NCBI RefSeq assembly: GCF_002078875.1
Contig: NC_034410.1
Span: forward strand, 38,936,797-39,000,796
DNA: 64,000 nucleotides
Origin: Numida meleagris
Taxonomy: Eukaryota > Chordata > Aves > Galliformes > Numididae
Reading direction: 5' to 3'
Positions 49,095 through 61,030 of this stretch are shown here, one piece after another. Numbering within the stretch: position 1 is the stretch's first letter; every line of letters begins with the position of its first letter. The position numbers were made by a program, and so were the translations under genes. The notes beneath the pieces were generated by a model, which was not told where the DNA came from, ran no database searches, and was given only the letters and a program-made list of their open reading frames with translations.

Positions 49095-49586
49095 ACTAGG
49101 AGGATATTTGACCTTGTTTTTCTAAAACTGATGCATCAGTCTGGTTTGAAGGCGGTGGGTTCAATTCTTAGTGAGGACTCAAGGTGTTCATCAGAGACTG
49201 TCAGACTGACAATAATTGTTCACAAGTGTATGCACTGCCAAAAAGTGACGATGTGAACAAGGCATGGTTGTGAAGTGAGGGATACTTTTCTTTGGTAAGA
49301 GAGGGCTTATAAAAGTCCAGTAGAGAGACATGATCAATTTTTTGAATTGAATGTCTGATTGCAACTCCATTAATTCCACTAAAAAATCTGCAGGTAATGT
49401 ACTTATGGTGGCAGAAAATGGAGTTGCAAACATAAATTGATGACTTTTTTGGCACTCTTGAAACCAATTCCCAAATTCCTTTACCAAAACGGAAAGCACG
49501 GCTGCATATTTTTCACTGTTCACAGGACTGTGTTTAGCCAGTGTATCAAACTGCACAAACTTACTCGCCATAACTTGAGTTAGCAC
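49095..49586 (-). pseudogene. hAT transposase C-terminal domain remnant
   Basis: The hAT dimerisation region of the Charlie/ZBED type can be followed through all three minus-strand frames. The first frame (from 49586) gives KYAAVLSVLVKEFGNWFQEC, FATPF and VELMELQSD. The match then moves to the second frame near the A6 run (49338-49343 on the opposite strand), giving DFYKPSLTKEKYPSL and SLFGSAYTCEQLLS. It ends in the third frame with SDEHLESSLRI and FKPD, a typical hAT end. Two frameshifts and a stop make it inactive. The upstream catalytic part is not seen. This is a transposon relic and not a domesticated gene. Confidence 0.82.
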
Positions 49587-50463
49587 TTCAATGCACCCTC
49601 CCCGCCCCTGCTTTCAGCCCAGACAATGTTGATAGGGCACCAGTGAGTGGTTTCTGCTGAGCGATGGGTGCGTACTCAGCAGGGAAGAGCCAGCAGTTTA
49701 TTTTGTAGTTTGATAAGTAATCCATTGAGCTTTAAACATAGGAAAAAAAAATTGAGGATGCTAAACTATTAGTATGTGTTATTTTTTTTTTTTGTCTGAC
49801 CTTTGGTGAATTATAATTCTGCATGCAGAAATTTTCTTTTTTTTTTTTTTCCCCCAACTTTATGGTGAGGATCATAGTTGCTTTACATTTTTTGAGGCAG
49901 AAGACCTGTGATACTTTAACTAATTCTTAACATCTAAAGAAGAACTCAGGCAGTGCTTGTAGGATCTTTTTACAGTTCATCAAGTTTCACATTGGCCAGA
50001 GCTCAACAGCAAACCTTCGTGATGTAAGATGAACCTCAACTATTCTTTAGCTGTTAAGGTCTGTCCGTATTGCCCAGTGTAATTTCTCCAGTAGCATTCC
50101 TCTCTTACTCCTAGATGAAAAGATGACAGCAATACCTCCTGGTAAGAGACTGCTTGGACAAAATAAAACTTTATTACCCCAAGAATTGTGATAGAAGAGA
50201 ACGAAATAAGACCTAAGCATTCAACAAACATTCTGGCTTAGGATTTACCACTCAGTTTTGTTAAGACCCACATAAATTCAATTTCAGAAAATTGTCCCTA
50301 ATTCCACTGAAAGAAAACTGTATCATCAAATCTCTATTTTCAGTACTAAGGGACTGCTCTCTTTCTGGAAAATCCAATAAGCTTCTCTATATAAGTATTT
50401 GTATAAACAGAAAACAAATACTTTTCTTTCTTTGTTTTTTTTTTTTTCTGTATCCTGAAGGAC

Positions 50464-50510
50464 ATATATATATATTTACATCTTTATATTTTATATATTT
50501 ATATGTATTT
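50464..50510. repeat. AT-rich low-complexity patch
   Basis: Contains (AT)n and imperfect TTTATAT units. The motif 'TTTACATCTTT' occurs twice within 45 bases, suggesting local duplication. Confidence 0.7.
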
Positions 50511-53500
50511 ACATCTTTGTGCTCTTTCCTGAACCGTTCCCAAATCGCTACAACATAATTTCATTTGCTTTTATTAATTACTTCTTTTTGCTTGTTCTGT
50601 CAGATTAGTTCTGGAATATTTCCATTGTAGGAGCTGTTTAAACCTCCCTCCTTGAGATCTACACCAGATAATCAGGGCAGTTTGATTAAAATGCAAGGCT
50701 GACTTTTAATTCATGTTTCTTTTTCTAAGACAAGGGAGGAAAGTTCAGGTCATCTCTGAACCACACATAGTACTGGTTAAAAACAGTATGATAATCCCAA
50801 CTTCAGTTGCCTTTCTCTCAGTATGAACTTTGTTCTATTTATCTATGTGTAATAACTATTCAAAACATGAATTAAATCAGTCCAATTAAAAACCATAACA
50901 AAACGAAAACCTCTGCTCACACAAAATGCAGAGACAATCCTGCTGAAGAATCTACGGAGACATAAATCTTGTTCCAGAACAGCAGAAATAAAGTGCATTA
51001 GTGATTCTCATTAAGAAAAAAAGAATGAACAGTGAGATAGCAAAACGTACAAAAGACATTGCACTATTTATATAGGAAAATTTCAGAAGGTTCTTAAAAA
51101 TTCCAGTTGGGTGGAATTCCAGTTGGATCAGCACAACAGCTTGAGATTTTTGCACTGAAACATGCAGATCAATGCGTGGTCAAAGGTAGATTGCTTCTTT
51201 CCAGTGTCAGTGTAACCACGCAGGAAACAGACTGGGACATCACTGCAGAGAGTTCTGCATGCAGAAATGATCAAAAGGGAAGCAAAACACTGGTTTCTCT
51301 AGCTTCACTTCCTGTCCCTGGAGATATTTTTCACAATCTGTATTGAAACTTTGGGATTTTATGTTTTTTATAAACTGAAGTTATTTTAAAGGACAGTCAG
51401 TTCCTACAGATACTAACTAGTCTGATTTATTTATCTTCGTTTATTTTCTTCAACACATTAGCAGAGCAACTGTTAAGACATCTGAAAGCATGACTGACTT
51501 CAGCCTGGGAATATATGTGCATTTGTGAAATATATTTCTTTGTTAGTGTATTTAATTGTGCATAGTCATATGTAATCAAGACAAATCATAGTAAGCACAA
51601 GTCAGCTTTTCAGAATGGTGTTTATATATTCATTCTAGTTATAGTATAGTTCTGAAGATTATTACCATGGTGCTGCTTATCTTCTGTTTCAATTAAGGAA
51701 AGAGCTGCTAGCTTATCAATATATATGCTCAATGTTTGTCTCAGTGGGAAAGGGTATGGGGCTGTTGGGGTTGTCACAATATTCTAACAGATGCTGTCAG
51801 GGTCTGTAAAAGGGAGACCTTCCTAATTACTGTCTCTTGACACTGGAGATTGTCACGGAATAAATTGTATTTCATGTATTTACCATTTTCAGGAGTTCTT
51901 GAGAAGCTTTCAGTGCTCTGAAAGTGACTGATCCCACTCCCCCAAAGCAGCGTGACACGATGCTGTTCCTGTCCGTGTTCAGCTGAATAGCTAAGTGCCT
52001 CCTTAACTTGAAATGTGTGAGTAGATTTAAGTATGTGCTTCACTGCCTTTTAAAAAGTTATAGCTATCTCAGCCAGTAAAGACTAGTTTGCTGACATTGA
52101 GGCAAGCTACAATGGCCTGTTCAGCCATGGGATGGCATCTTTCCTTCCTGCTCCCATTCACAAGAGGCATCTTGAAGAAGTCTTTGTGGTTCAGGGTCTG
52201 CCTCAGAGCTCTGCAGATTGCAGCTTTCCCTAGTAGTGCTTGCATTTTCTCCATTATAGCTGGCACAAACAATCAAATAAATGCAAACCAGAGAAGCAAA
52301 ATAAATCAGACAGAAGCCTCAGAGGTAAATGAAGAACCTTTGTTTTCCATTTAAACCTGCTGGATGCAGTGGTCTGTATGTCAAACCGTGGATCTGTTGA
52401 AAATGACTTATTCCAGACGTAATTTGCCACTTACATTAGACTGAATGAAAATCCATCAGCGAATGGCTTCCAGATAGAGACTCTGCAACATTTGGATTTA
52501 GTTCCAAATTTCAAAGGTCATTTAGAAAATCCATGTCAGGATTCAGAGCTGAATTTCTAATGTCCCTGAAGTTCATGTTTGTTTAGACCTAAGCCTCCGG
52601 ATTTCAAACAACGTGATAATGCAGATTTAAAACAAGAACCTCTAGATTTATGTAGAATCAGTTATTCAAACCCTTGGTTACTTTTTTCTCTGTGGTGTTA
52701 TTTACCAATTGCAAGGGCATGTGAAATAACTACTTAATGATCACGAACTGCTAAAGCCATTCATTATGCATTGAAAATGCGTGAGTGCAAATTCTCTAAA
52801 TGATGTGGAAGTTAGACAGTTGGGAACATTCAGATTGTACATTATCAAACTGTAGGCTACTCTCTAGTACATTTTTCTGATATACAAGACAATTTCATCT
52901 CAGCTTGGATGAGATACAGAAGCGTAGGCTCTGTGGAATATGAAGTGGGCTTGATGGAGCAGAGGGAAATTCATGATATGTTCAATGTGCCTATTAAATA
53001 ATGAGATATTAAATTATAATGTGTTCCAGGAGTTTTCAGCTGTATTTTCTCTTTAATCATTTCATTACTTGGAGTCCTTTGTTTCTGAGTTGTGTCTTTC
53101 ATTAGAATTTTAGGACTTACGCATGGGGAAGAAAAGCTCTGTGAAGGACTTCACATCACCTCTGGTGGATTAATTCCTTCGCATAAGAAGGAGGTTTCCC
53201 TACAGTATCGCTGTTTCTTAAACTACAGATCTTGGCTACGGGCATGAGCTCCTGGGCAAGCCTGCGAAGAAAGGCTTCATCTGCAGCAGCCACAACTTTA
53301 CATCTGGAGCTCCTTTGGAGTGTGTCTCACTGCCATGGCAGCACACTTCAACTAAGCAGATGTGAGCTCTTTTTTTTCAGCAAGATCTGTGGCAGAAATT
53401 GTCATGTGACTACGGGATGGCAACAAAGGAAAGGACTCGTGTAGCATTATATGAGCTAATGCTATCCTTGTTAGTGTTCCTGTTCCTTGGCATGTCTGTG

Positions 53501-55969
53501 TAAGCGTTGTACCAGCAAGCAGGATTGGTGCTTTTGAACAGATGGGCCTGAGCACAGCCTGAGCCAAGGGAAACATGCGTGTGAATCACTTGTGGGTGTT
53601 AAGGGCAGGATTCCCATTTGATAGCATCACAGCAGGTATAAGGGTGCAAACATTTAACAATCAAACTGCTTGAGCTTCTGAACAATGCATGATAAATAGT
53701 TAAATTGCTGTTAGTGGGGAGGAGGAAGCCTCTCCAGGTAGACACGTAGGGCAGCAGAGGTTTTAGAGATGCAAGTCTCTTCTGTTACTAATGAGACAAA
53801 GTAGCCCTGGCCCGTGATTTTGAGGCCAGGAAGGCAAGTAGGCTTCTAATGCATGCGTTTAGTGAAACACAAGGACAGATTTTTCAGCTATTTCCCTTTG
53901 ATTACCAGGTGCTAAAGTGTCTATTGCAAGAAAGCAATGAAAGTGCTTTAATTATGTTTCCATAAACAGGATTCTAATTCCTGGACTGAAGCCTGAAGGA
54001 GTATTACAGTGTGTCAACTGGTATGGGCCAGTGTACTAGTTGCTTTGTTTTGGCTTGTGCAATTCAGAAGAGCCTAAAGGTGTTCAATCCCAGGTTACTC
54101 ATGATTTTCTTATGTTTCTTTGAAAATCTCCTCTTTAATGTTCACTATAAAATAAACCTTGTTGACATTGGACGTGTTTATAGTACAAGGCTCCAAGAGC
54201 TCTCTTTTCTGTGCTTCCCAGTCTGGGCACACAAATTAGCCAGGCGTTATTTCCAGATGGAATAAGACTTGCGCAAGCACACCATTCCCCCAGACCTTGG
54301 ATTTTAAGGAAAGGAAACATGCCTGGATAGGAGCAAAGACGTGGTCCAACAGATGTCCTACTGGACAAGGCAAGGAGGAATATAAGTGTCATGTTAACAT
54401 ACCCACTATTAAATCCAAGCTCTGGCATAGACACTTCTTTATGTCTTTAAGTCTTTTTATACACAGAATAGATCCAAATCTGGTGCTTCCTGAATACCCT
54501 GCCACCTATTTAGTAGTTTTTTGGTTTGGTTTGATTTTGCATTCAAGGGGATGGACTGACATACACGTATTATTGTCAAGGCTACAACTGAAACAATTTA
54601 ACCTGATGTAAAAAAAAAAAAAAGAAATCTTTGCAGTGTTGGACATCATGCTTCCACTGTGGGTAAAAGGTCAGACAATGCCAGACAATTACAGAAACAG
54701 AACATTAAGTTTGTAGAGACCACACTCCAGAATTTGAAATGCTGGAGCGTGAGTTGGCTAAACTGTATGGTGCATACTGGTATTCCCATTAACAACAATA
54801 CAGAGGCACACATATATTATCAGCTGATGGCAAATGTGCACTCAGAAATATGTAACAATGTTTATGGCTTTTGCAGGATCAATAAAGTTCATTGTTGTGA
54901 AGCCCAAATAGCTCCCTTTGGCGCAGCTCTCTTTACAGCAGCTTTCAACAACAAAGACCTTGTTGGAGGGATTTTAAAAATGATAATGTAGTTTCAAAAA
55001 TACTTCTAATTTATATAATTTTTACTAAATTGAAGCATTTGATAAGTTAGTAAAGTAACACAAAACCAGAACAGGAAGTATTAAATTCAGTTTAATTTGG
55101 CTGCTGGTATATTACAAGGTTCTCCCAAATAAAGATGTACTTTTACTTCAGAAGATCAGCATTGTTTTGGTTTGCTGGTAAGAAAATATGCAGTGCTGAT
55201 CTGAAATGTGACTTGACACCTGAAAATGTAACCTAGAACTAGCAAAAGGATTAAAAGAAAACATGCTGGCCTGCCAACTTGTTAGCTTAGCACCTTACTT
55301 ACAGATGCCCTAAAAACATTTTTTCCCAATGTAGACTCATGGATATATTTATTTCAGGACTATCTTCATGTCTTCCTCCAATATTCAAGGCCCTTTAAGA
55401 ACAATAGCTAACTGTGCTCTTGCATAGTATAAGTTGGCTTGAGTCTTTCATAGTAAGCACCTTCAAAATCGGATTACACAACGTTATCTGGGAGCACTGA
55501 AAACCTTCAGAGGGGAAGTGGTATCAGTCCTATGGGGTAAAGACTCCTCTGCCTGGCAGAAGTCCTTTAGTGAATTGGTCATTCTATATTCGCCTCAAAT
55601 CTGCAAGTTGCACAGACTGTGCTGTGCATGACCTCTGTGGATGGACTGTATTACCCACACACTGCTTGTGTGGCCCTGAGTCTTTTGCCAAGAACAGGGC
55701 ATTTCCCGAAGAAGTGATGCTGCTGGATGTGCTGGGCAAGTATTAGTGCCTTTTCCTTGGCACTTCAGGCTGTACCACACGTGCCATTAGGAGATGGCAC
55801 AGTCACCCTGGCCTGCGGTTTCAGATAGATGACAAATCCTCTCTGAACGCTTCACACTTTCATACTCCATCCTGCTTCAGTATGGCAAGGAGTCAGACTT
55901 TGAAGTGTTCACATCTAAATATAAATGAGTACCAAATAATATGTGAATATTTTCTTTTGATATTCAGTT

Positions 55970-56175
55970 CAGTGAAGGAAGCAGTAGATTGATTAACCTA
56001 TTATTTAGTCCATTATTCAGGGTTGTATCACAGTGAAGTCACAATTATTTATGAAACTTTGATTAATTTTAGATCTCTTCTTGGCTTTAGGCCATCAATT
56101 AAGCTATATAAAAAGAAGCAATTAGTCACTTTGCATTTGAAGAATTTTGTATTTAAGGTAATAAAAAGATTTATT
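55970..56175. promoter_or_regulatory. candidate regulatory block, homeodomain-like motifs
   Basis: Contains TTGATTAACC, CAATTATTTATG, TTTGATTAATTTTAG, CATCAATTAAGC and CAATTAGTC within 150 bases. Site density is high and there is no simple repeat. It could be a conserved enhancer core or just AT-rich sequence. The evidence is motif content only. Confidence 0.2.
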
Positions 56176-57318
56176 TCTGTGTTGAAAAGATGATAGCCGT
56201 ATGTCACTATGTTTGTCTCTTAGGTCTATTGTTTCACCTATTCTTCTTTCATTCCAAAAAAAATCACTGAAATTATTCAGTACCTTCCCAGAACAGGCTA
56301 TTTTGGTTTCATTGCCTACACTTGCATTCAGGCATTAGCTTTAGGTAGAAGTATTTTAAAAAGCTGTTGCAGGAATGTTAATTGTTAACAGCATCGCCAC
56401 TGATATATCAGCCTTTGAGAGCTACCCCTTGAGGTAGAAAAGAACTGTGTTTCAATGATCCTATCATCCACAGTGGCTGGAATTTTAATTCCTGGTAAGA
56501 ACCCTGAAGTCTAGAAGATCAGAGGTCAGAAGAAATGAAGTCTACTGTTTTGCCAGGCTCCAGTTGATTGATAGTTCTATAGCTTATACTCATTATAAAA
56601 ATAAAGTCAAACATCAAAAATAGACTAGCAAGGTACTTGGCTTGGTAATTTATGCAAGCCTTACTGTGAGCCATTTGTAAGCCTGTTTTTTTTCTGAAGT
56701 TAAGTGCGTAAGTGAACTTCTAGAGCATTAGAACAATAGCTATAATAATAAAAGTTGATGGTGGTAATGAAAGAAGTGGACAAATGCAAGCCCTAAATCC
56801 CTGGAGTGTGAAATCATCAATGCTGACAAAAAGCAATTTAAAAATGAAAAAAAAACCCACCACAACAAAGCAGTAATAAGATGCAGGATAGTTACTATTC
56901 AGTGTCCATACCATTAATTCAGAAACAGAATCATCACTTGCAGGCTAAGAGCCAATTATGACTCTGGAGTTACTCATCAGCATACTCCAACTGACAACTC
57001 TTCTTGGCCAGTCTTTTGCAATAATGTCAATAACAGAAGTTGGGTTAGTCAGTATATATTGGAGTAAGGCACAAGCAAGCATGTTTCCTGTATTTTAGAT
57101 CAGCATGAGGAAGAAATTATAATCAGTGCCAGAGATCAGAGTGAGAAGAAACCATTGCTAAATGTGGCTATCCAAAAGTCAAACGAGTCATCCAAATGGA
57201 GTCACTGGGAAGTCACTGGGAATTGGTTTAAAACTAGCTATGTACTGAAATTGAATTTAGGTCAGCCCTTCAAGACATGAGATGATACAGATGAGATGAT
57301 ATCAGAAGCTACCGGAGG

Positions 57319-57350
57319 TTTTTTTTTGTTTGTTTGTTTGTTTTTTTTTG
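57319..57350. repeat. T-rich (TTTG)n microsatellite
   Basis: T-run, four TTTG units, then T9 and G. Simple repeat. Confidence 0.88.
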
Positions 57351-58269
57351 TAAGACTTAAAAGCAAATACATTAAAAACAAACACTCCTTATGTGACACT
57401 GCTGCAAAAATATGGGGATGACACTGTAGGATATTTTAACTTTCTTTCCAGAGGTAGGAAAAGTGATCAGCTGGCGTAACAGTGTGGCAGTAAATGAAAA
57501 ATGGTTTTGGGAGCCAGGCTTAAGAGTAGACAGACTGGATAGAGGAAAAGAGTATTAGAAATATGCTTATAGAAACAAGATAAAGAAACTGATTGGTCTA
57601 ATTTAGCAAAAAGAGGTCTGAAGGGAATCTTAATCTCACAAGGAATATGAGTCTGATAGGAAAGAACAGTGAGTGATTGTTCCAGCACTGGGGCAGTTGC
57701 TCAGTGCTTCTCATTAGGGGCTTTCTAAAAGTGGATAAAGGAAACTGCCAGGGGTAGTCTACAACTGCTCAATTCCAACTTAATGCAGAGACTGTTGCCA
57801 AAACAGCTTTGAAATTCTTTTCCAGCTCTTCATTTTTACAATCCTAAAAAAGCCTAAGGAAAAGGCTAATTGAGACTTAAGAAAATAGATTTCTTGTTGT
57901 ACCAATGAAAAGAGTTCAAGTGTGTTCAGACTCAGATCCTGTACATGTTAGCACTGACATTCCATTGTCTTTGTTTGAATGATTGTATCATAGATGCTGA
58001 AACAGCTGTAACTGATTTTCAGAAAAGTGTCTCTGAAGTCTGCATAATTGAAGGTCAGGGAAGGAACAAGCTAGAAAAGATGTTCACTCCTCAAAAATAC
58101 CTCTGAAAAAGAGGGAGCAAAAAAGTTATAAAACAGAGGACAGCATGAGTAGAAAGGAGGGGAACAACAAGGATAGTATCATCAAGGAGTTCAACATGTT
58201 GCTGAAGGGAATCATAGTAAAATATTCCACCAGCTCAACTACTGAACTTGATGAAGACTTAGAGCACTC
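57351..58269. other. non-coding stretch upstream of the reverse-transcriptase relic
   Basis: No domain recognised. It may include older 5' parts of the LINE relic that starts at about 58270, for example its endonuclease region, but I could not align any part of it to a known motif. Confidence 0.35.
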
Positions 58270-58960
58270 CAGAGAAATGGTTGTGAGAATGAGATGGCTG
58301 ATAAATTACTGAACTCTTCAGCAAAGAACCAGGAAAATCTCACAGAATAATGGAGAATGCAGAATTACAGTCTACATGCCAAAGAATGGTGATGTAAGCA
58401 ACCACAGCAGTTAGTAAACTAAGGAGCTGCAACTCCTGCCAAACTCTTCTGCATTGCTATACACAACAAAATGGAAGAAATGTTTGAAATGAAGCCTTGA
58501 TTTCAACCTGGAAGATCATTTGTAAAGTGATTTTTCACGCAAGGGTTAATTATTTAAGAGAATAGGAAATGATTTAGAAAAACCTTCATACTTCTGAAAT
58601 CACATGACAGTCTCCTTTATAAATTTCTATGAAACATCTTGATGTGTCTTAGTATGCCAGTAAAAATAATTTTGTCAAGGTGCAGCTTGCACAGTTAAAT
58701 CAATGTAAGCTCAACAGAATGATTTGGTAGTAGATAAATGTCAAGCACAGTTGTATTATCTCACTTCTGGTATTTGACTGGCCATTATGCTGAAAAGTTT
58801 GGATGGACCAACAAAGGTGCTGTATGAATCAAAAGCTGTATGTTGGAATTAGATACATTTTGCCGATGATACAAGTCTTCCAAACGGCGAACAAAACCAC
58901 ATGGCTGAAGAGTTTTTTGACATCATAAGTGAGCTGTCTATCAGTGAGGTATGAGTAAAC
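58270..58960 (+). pseudogene. decayed non-LTR retrotransposon reverse transcriptase
   Basis: Three blocks of a LINE reverse transcriptase appear in order on the plus strand. The first, MPKNGDVSNHS at 58376-58408, resembles the 'PKKGD..(C/S)NYR' start of the domain. The second, VKHSCIISL at 58740-58766, resembles 'VRQGCILSP'. The third, FADDTSL at 58859-58879, is the catalytic 'ADD' box, followed by the in-frame EEFFDIISELSISEV. Spacings of about 350 bases between blocks 1 and 2 and about 120 between blocks 2 and 3 fit intact elements. From 58760 to 58951 one frame carries LAIMLK, TKVLYE and FADDTSL with stops between. Stops and shifts make it inactive. 'VRQGC' and 'FADD' argue against CR1, which uses 'VPQGS'. 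RTE- or L1-like is my best guess. Confidence 0.5.
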
Positions 58961-60265
58961 AGTGGATATCATAGCAAGAATCCCTCAGTTTGCAACTGGT
59001 AATGTACACGCTATGCAGTAGATCATGAAGCAGTATAAAGGGAAATGCTGCTAAATAACCTAAATGTGCTTCCACTTAAAAGAGATTTTGATTTTTAAGG
59101 GTCTACAACTGGAAGGCAAGTAGTACAAATGTTCATCTCAGAAGCTATTTCTGATAGAGAAAGAAAGTGCCTTAAAAGGACTAGGCATAAAGTGGAGTTC
59201 ATTTATAACAAATACCAGAAGTCTTCAGAGTTTTCAAATAATTATGCATTATCATTAAAGCTATTCAGAAAAGCCAATGGGAAATATTTGCTGGGAACTG
59301 TGAATCAGAGCAGGACATCAGCCATGACAGCTGTGCCATGGGGCAGTTGGAGGAGCACAAGAGAAAGGCCCACAAAAAGAATTGCTCTAATTGAACTTTA
59401 TGCAGTGTGGAATATAGTGCAATATTTAACAATTCTGGGAATATGTAGAAAGCTGTCCAAATCCAAAAAAAACTGGCAAGGCCCTATTCTGGCCCTAAGC
59501 TACTTTGGATGACAGGGAAAGAATCATCCCGCAGTTTAAGGATCTCTCCTGTTTCTATAGTCCTTGCAGCTAGAAAAGGTTTGTGTTTGGAATACAGCTA
59601 TTTCATCACTGAGTAATATACTACAAGGAGTAACTAGCTATTACTGGTTCATTTAAGACAATACTTTCAAAAGGCACTGTGTGCCAGAATTGCAAGACTA
59701 AGTATATTCTATTGTAAAAAAAGGCATTAATGATTGATTCCGGGAGATGAGCATTATAGGTTTCAATTTATAAGTACAAAGCAACGAAATTTTCAGTACG
59801 TTCAGAAAATAGTATGCTCTATATTAAGTGAAGATTTTGAAAATGGATACAGGTGTTTGATTTTCATATCCACTCAACTTCGGAAGAACTAGAGATAAAT
59901 ATATGCTTTGACTGGATTCTTGGTGGAAAATGCTGAACAGAATGGCTAATTAATAACAAAACAAAATTAAAAATAAAACTTCTCCAACTGTATCAGGTAT
60001 GTTCAGCACAGGCTTCCTATGAGCAACCAGAATTACTCAGCACCCAAGCTCCAGTACTTCTAAAAATGAAATGAAAAAAAAAAAACAGCTTTAAATCAGC
60101 GCAGGCTGGGCAATCCCAGGCTCCCATATCACTTCCAAAAATGACCTGCTTAGAGTAGATTGAAGCGCTTTGATAGTTCAGGTAGCTGTTCAATTCACAT
60201 GTTCAGAGTGGTGATCACCTTCCAATTTAAGCACTTAATTTGAGAGCTTCAATAATTTTAAATTG

Positions 60266-60290
60266 CTGTGTGCCACAGAGTGGCACACAG
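60266..60290. repeat. perfect 10-bp hairpin with 5-base loop
   Basis: CTGTGTGCCA (60266-60275), loop CAGAG, TGGCACACAG (60281-60290), with no mismatch. No stem extension or U-run follows. Confidence 0.82.
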
Positions 60291-60983
60291 AGATTGGAGT
60301 GCTACAGTATTTTAAAAACACTTTGGTGTTCTGTTTAATATTTTTATTTCAGGAACTTCAGAGAGGCTTCCTATAATCAAGCATGGAAAATGGAATGGAT
60401 TTCAAGATTAATGTAGAAAAGTAAAAGACTTTATGGTTTTTAAAAATCACAGCAGAGGAAATCTTCTCTGGGGAATGTACAGCTCCAAAGTCTGTGTTTG
60501 GCCTTTCCTCTGGACCATTTGACCAATGTCCTTGTGTGGGCTGTGGGAGAAGGTAGGAGGAGAGCTAATGGTGTTTCCATGGGTATCAATAGACTCTTCT
60601 GTGAATTGACTCTGCTGAAACAGCCTGCCCAGCTTAGGTTTGTTTCCAGGATGCGCTTTTGATTGGCTTAACACCTACTACTGTAGAAGCAGTTCTGAAT
60701 GGAAGCTTTAGTATAACTTGAGCACTTCCCACTTGTGGGTTCAGATATTTTTACCTGGCTGAGGGTTTGTTCATTTATTATTTTGGTTTTACTCAGCTTC
60801 ACTTTGATGTCAGGATAAATCTCCTCATGTGCTTTTAACTAGCCCAACAGTCTCTGACAATTGATGAAATGTGTTATGGAAGAATTGAGCTGAACTGTAA
60901 GTGGTTGCTGTACGAATAGGAGGAGGTGCAGTGTCCGCAAAGACCCTCACAGCCTCATAACTCCATCTGGCTCCAGGTGTGGG

Positions 60984-61030
60984 CAATTTATGTGGAGAAT
61001 CAGACACAATTTATGTGGGAGAATCAGACT
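60984..61030. repeat. two-copy 23/24-bp tandem duplication
   Basis: CAATTTATGTGGAGAATCAG plus ACA is followed directly by a copy with one extra G and a final T. The copies are near-identical, which points to recent slippage or unequal exchange. Confidence 0.88.

Larger units (their letters stand above)
48355..49600 (-). mobile_element. decayed hAT (Charlie-like) DNA transposon with nested mariner
   Basis: Two pieces of one hAT element flank a mariner insertion. The outer piece, 48355-48429, begins with CAGCGTGGGTGTTCAACC and continues with 'TTTTGGCTTACCTAGGCTAC' and 'GAATTGTCTTGGGCTGCATA'. This is the subterminal sequence of Charlie-type hAT elements. The inner piece, from 48990 on, carries the end of a transposase gene on the minus strand, so the outer piece is the 3' end of the element. 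The opposite (5') end is not recognisable past about 49600, so the copy is truncated or an internally deleted form. Bases 48347-48354 (AGGCATTA) would be one half of the expected 8-bp target duplication, and no partner was found. I recall a chicken repeat entry combining Charlie and Galluhop. If so, this could be a copy of that composite. Confidence 0.75.
49601..57318. other. non-coding stretch, no gene recognised
   Basis: About 7.7 kb without a recognisable gene. It holds T-runs at 49781-49793, 49838-49851 and 50436-50449, an AT-rich patch at 50464-50510, an A-run at 54610-54623 and the motif-dense block 55970-56175, listed separately. A 110-codon frame at 54659-54991 has no family match. 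Confidence 0.5.

Noticed and set aside
59129..59512. 127-codon plus-strand frame downstream of the reverse-transcriptase blocks
   Set aside because: I tried to read it as a LINE C-terminus but found no matching motif, so it is not merged with the relic.
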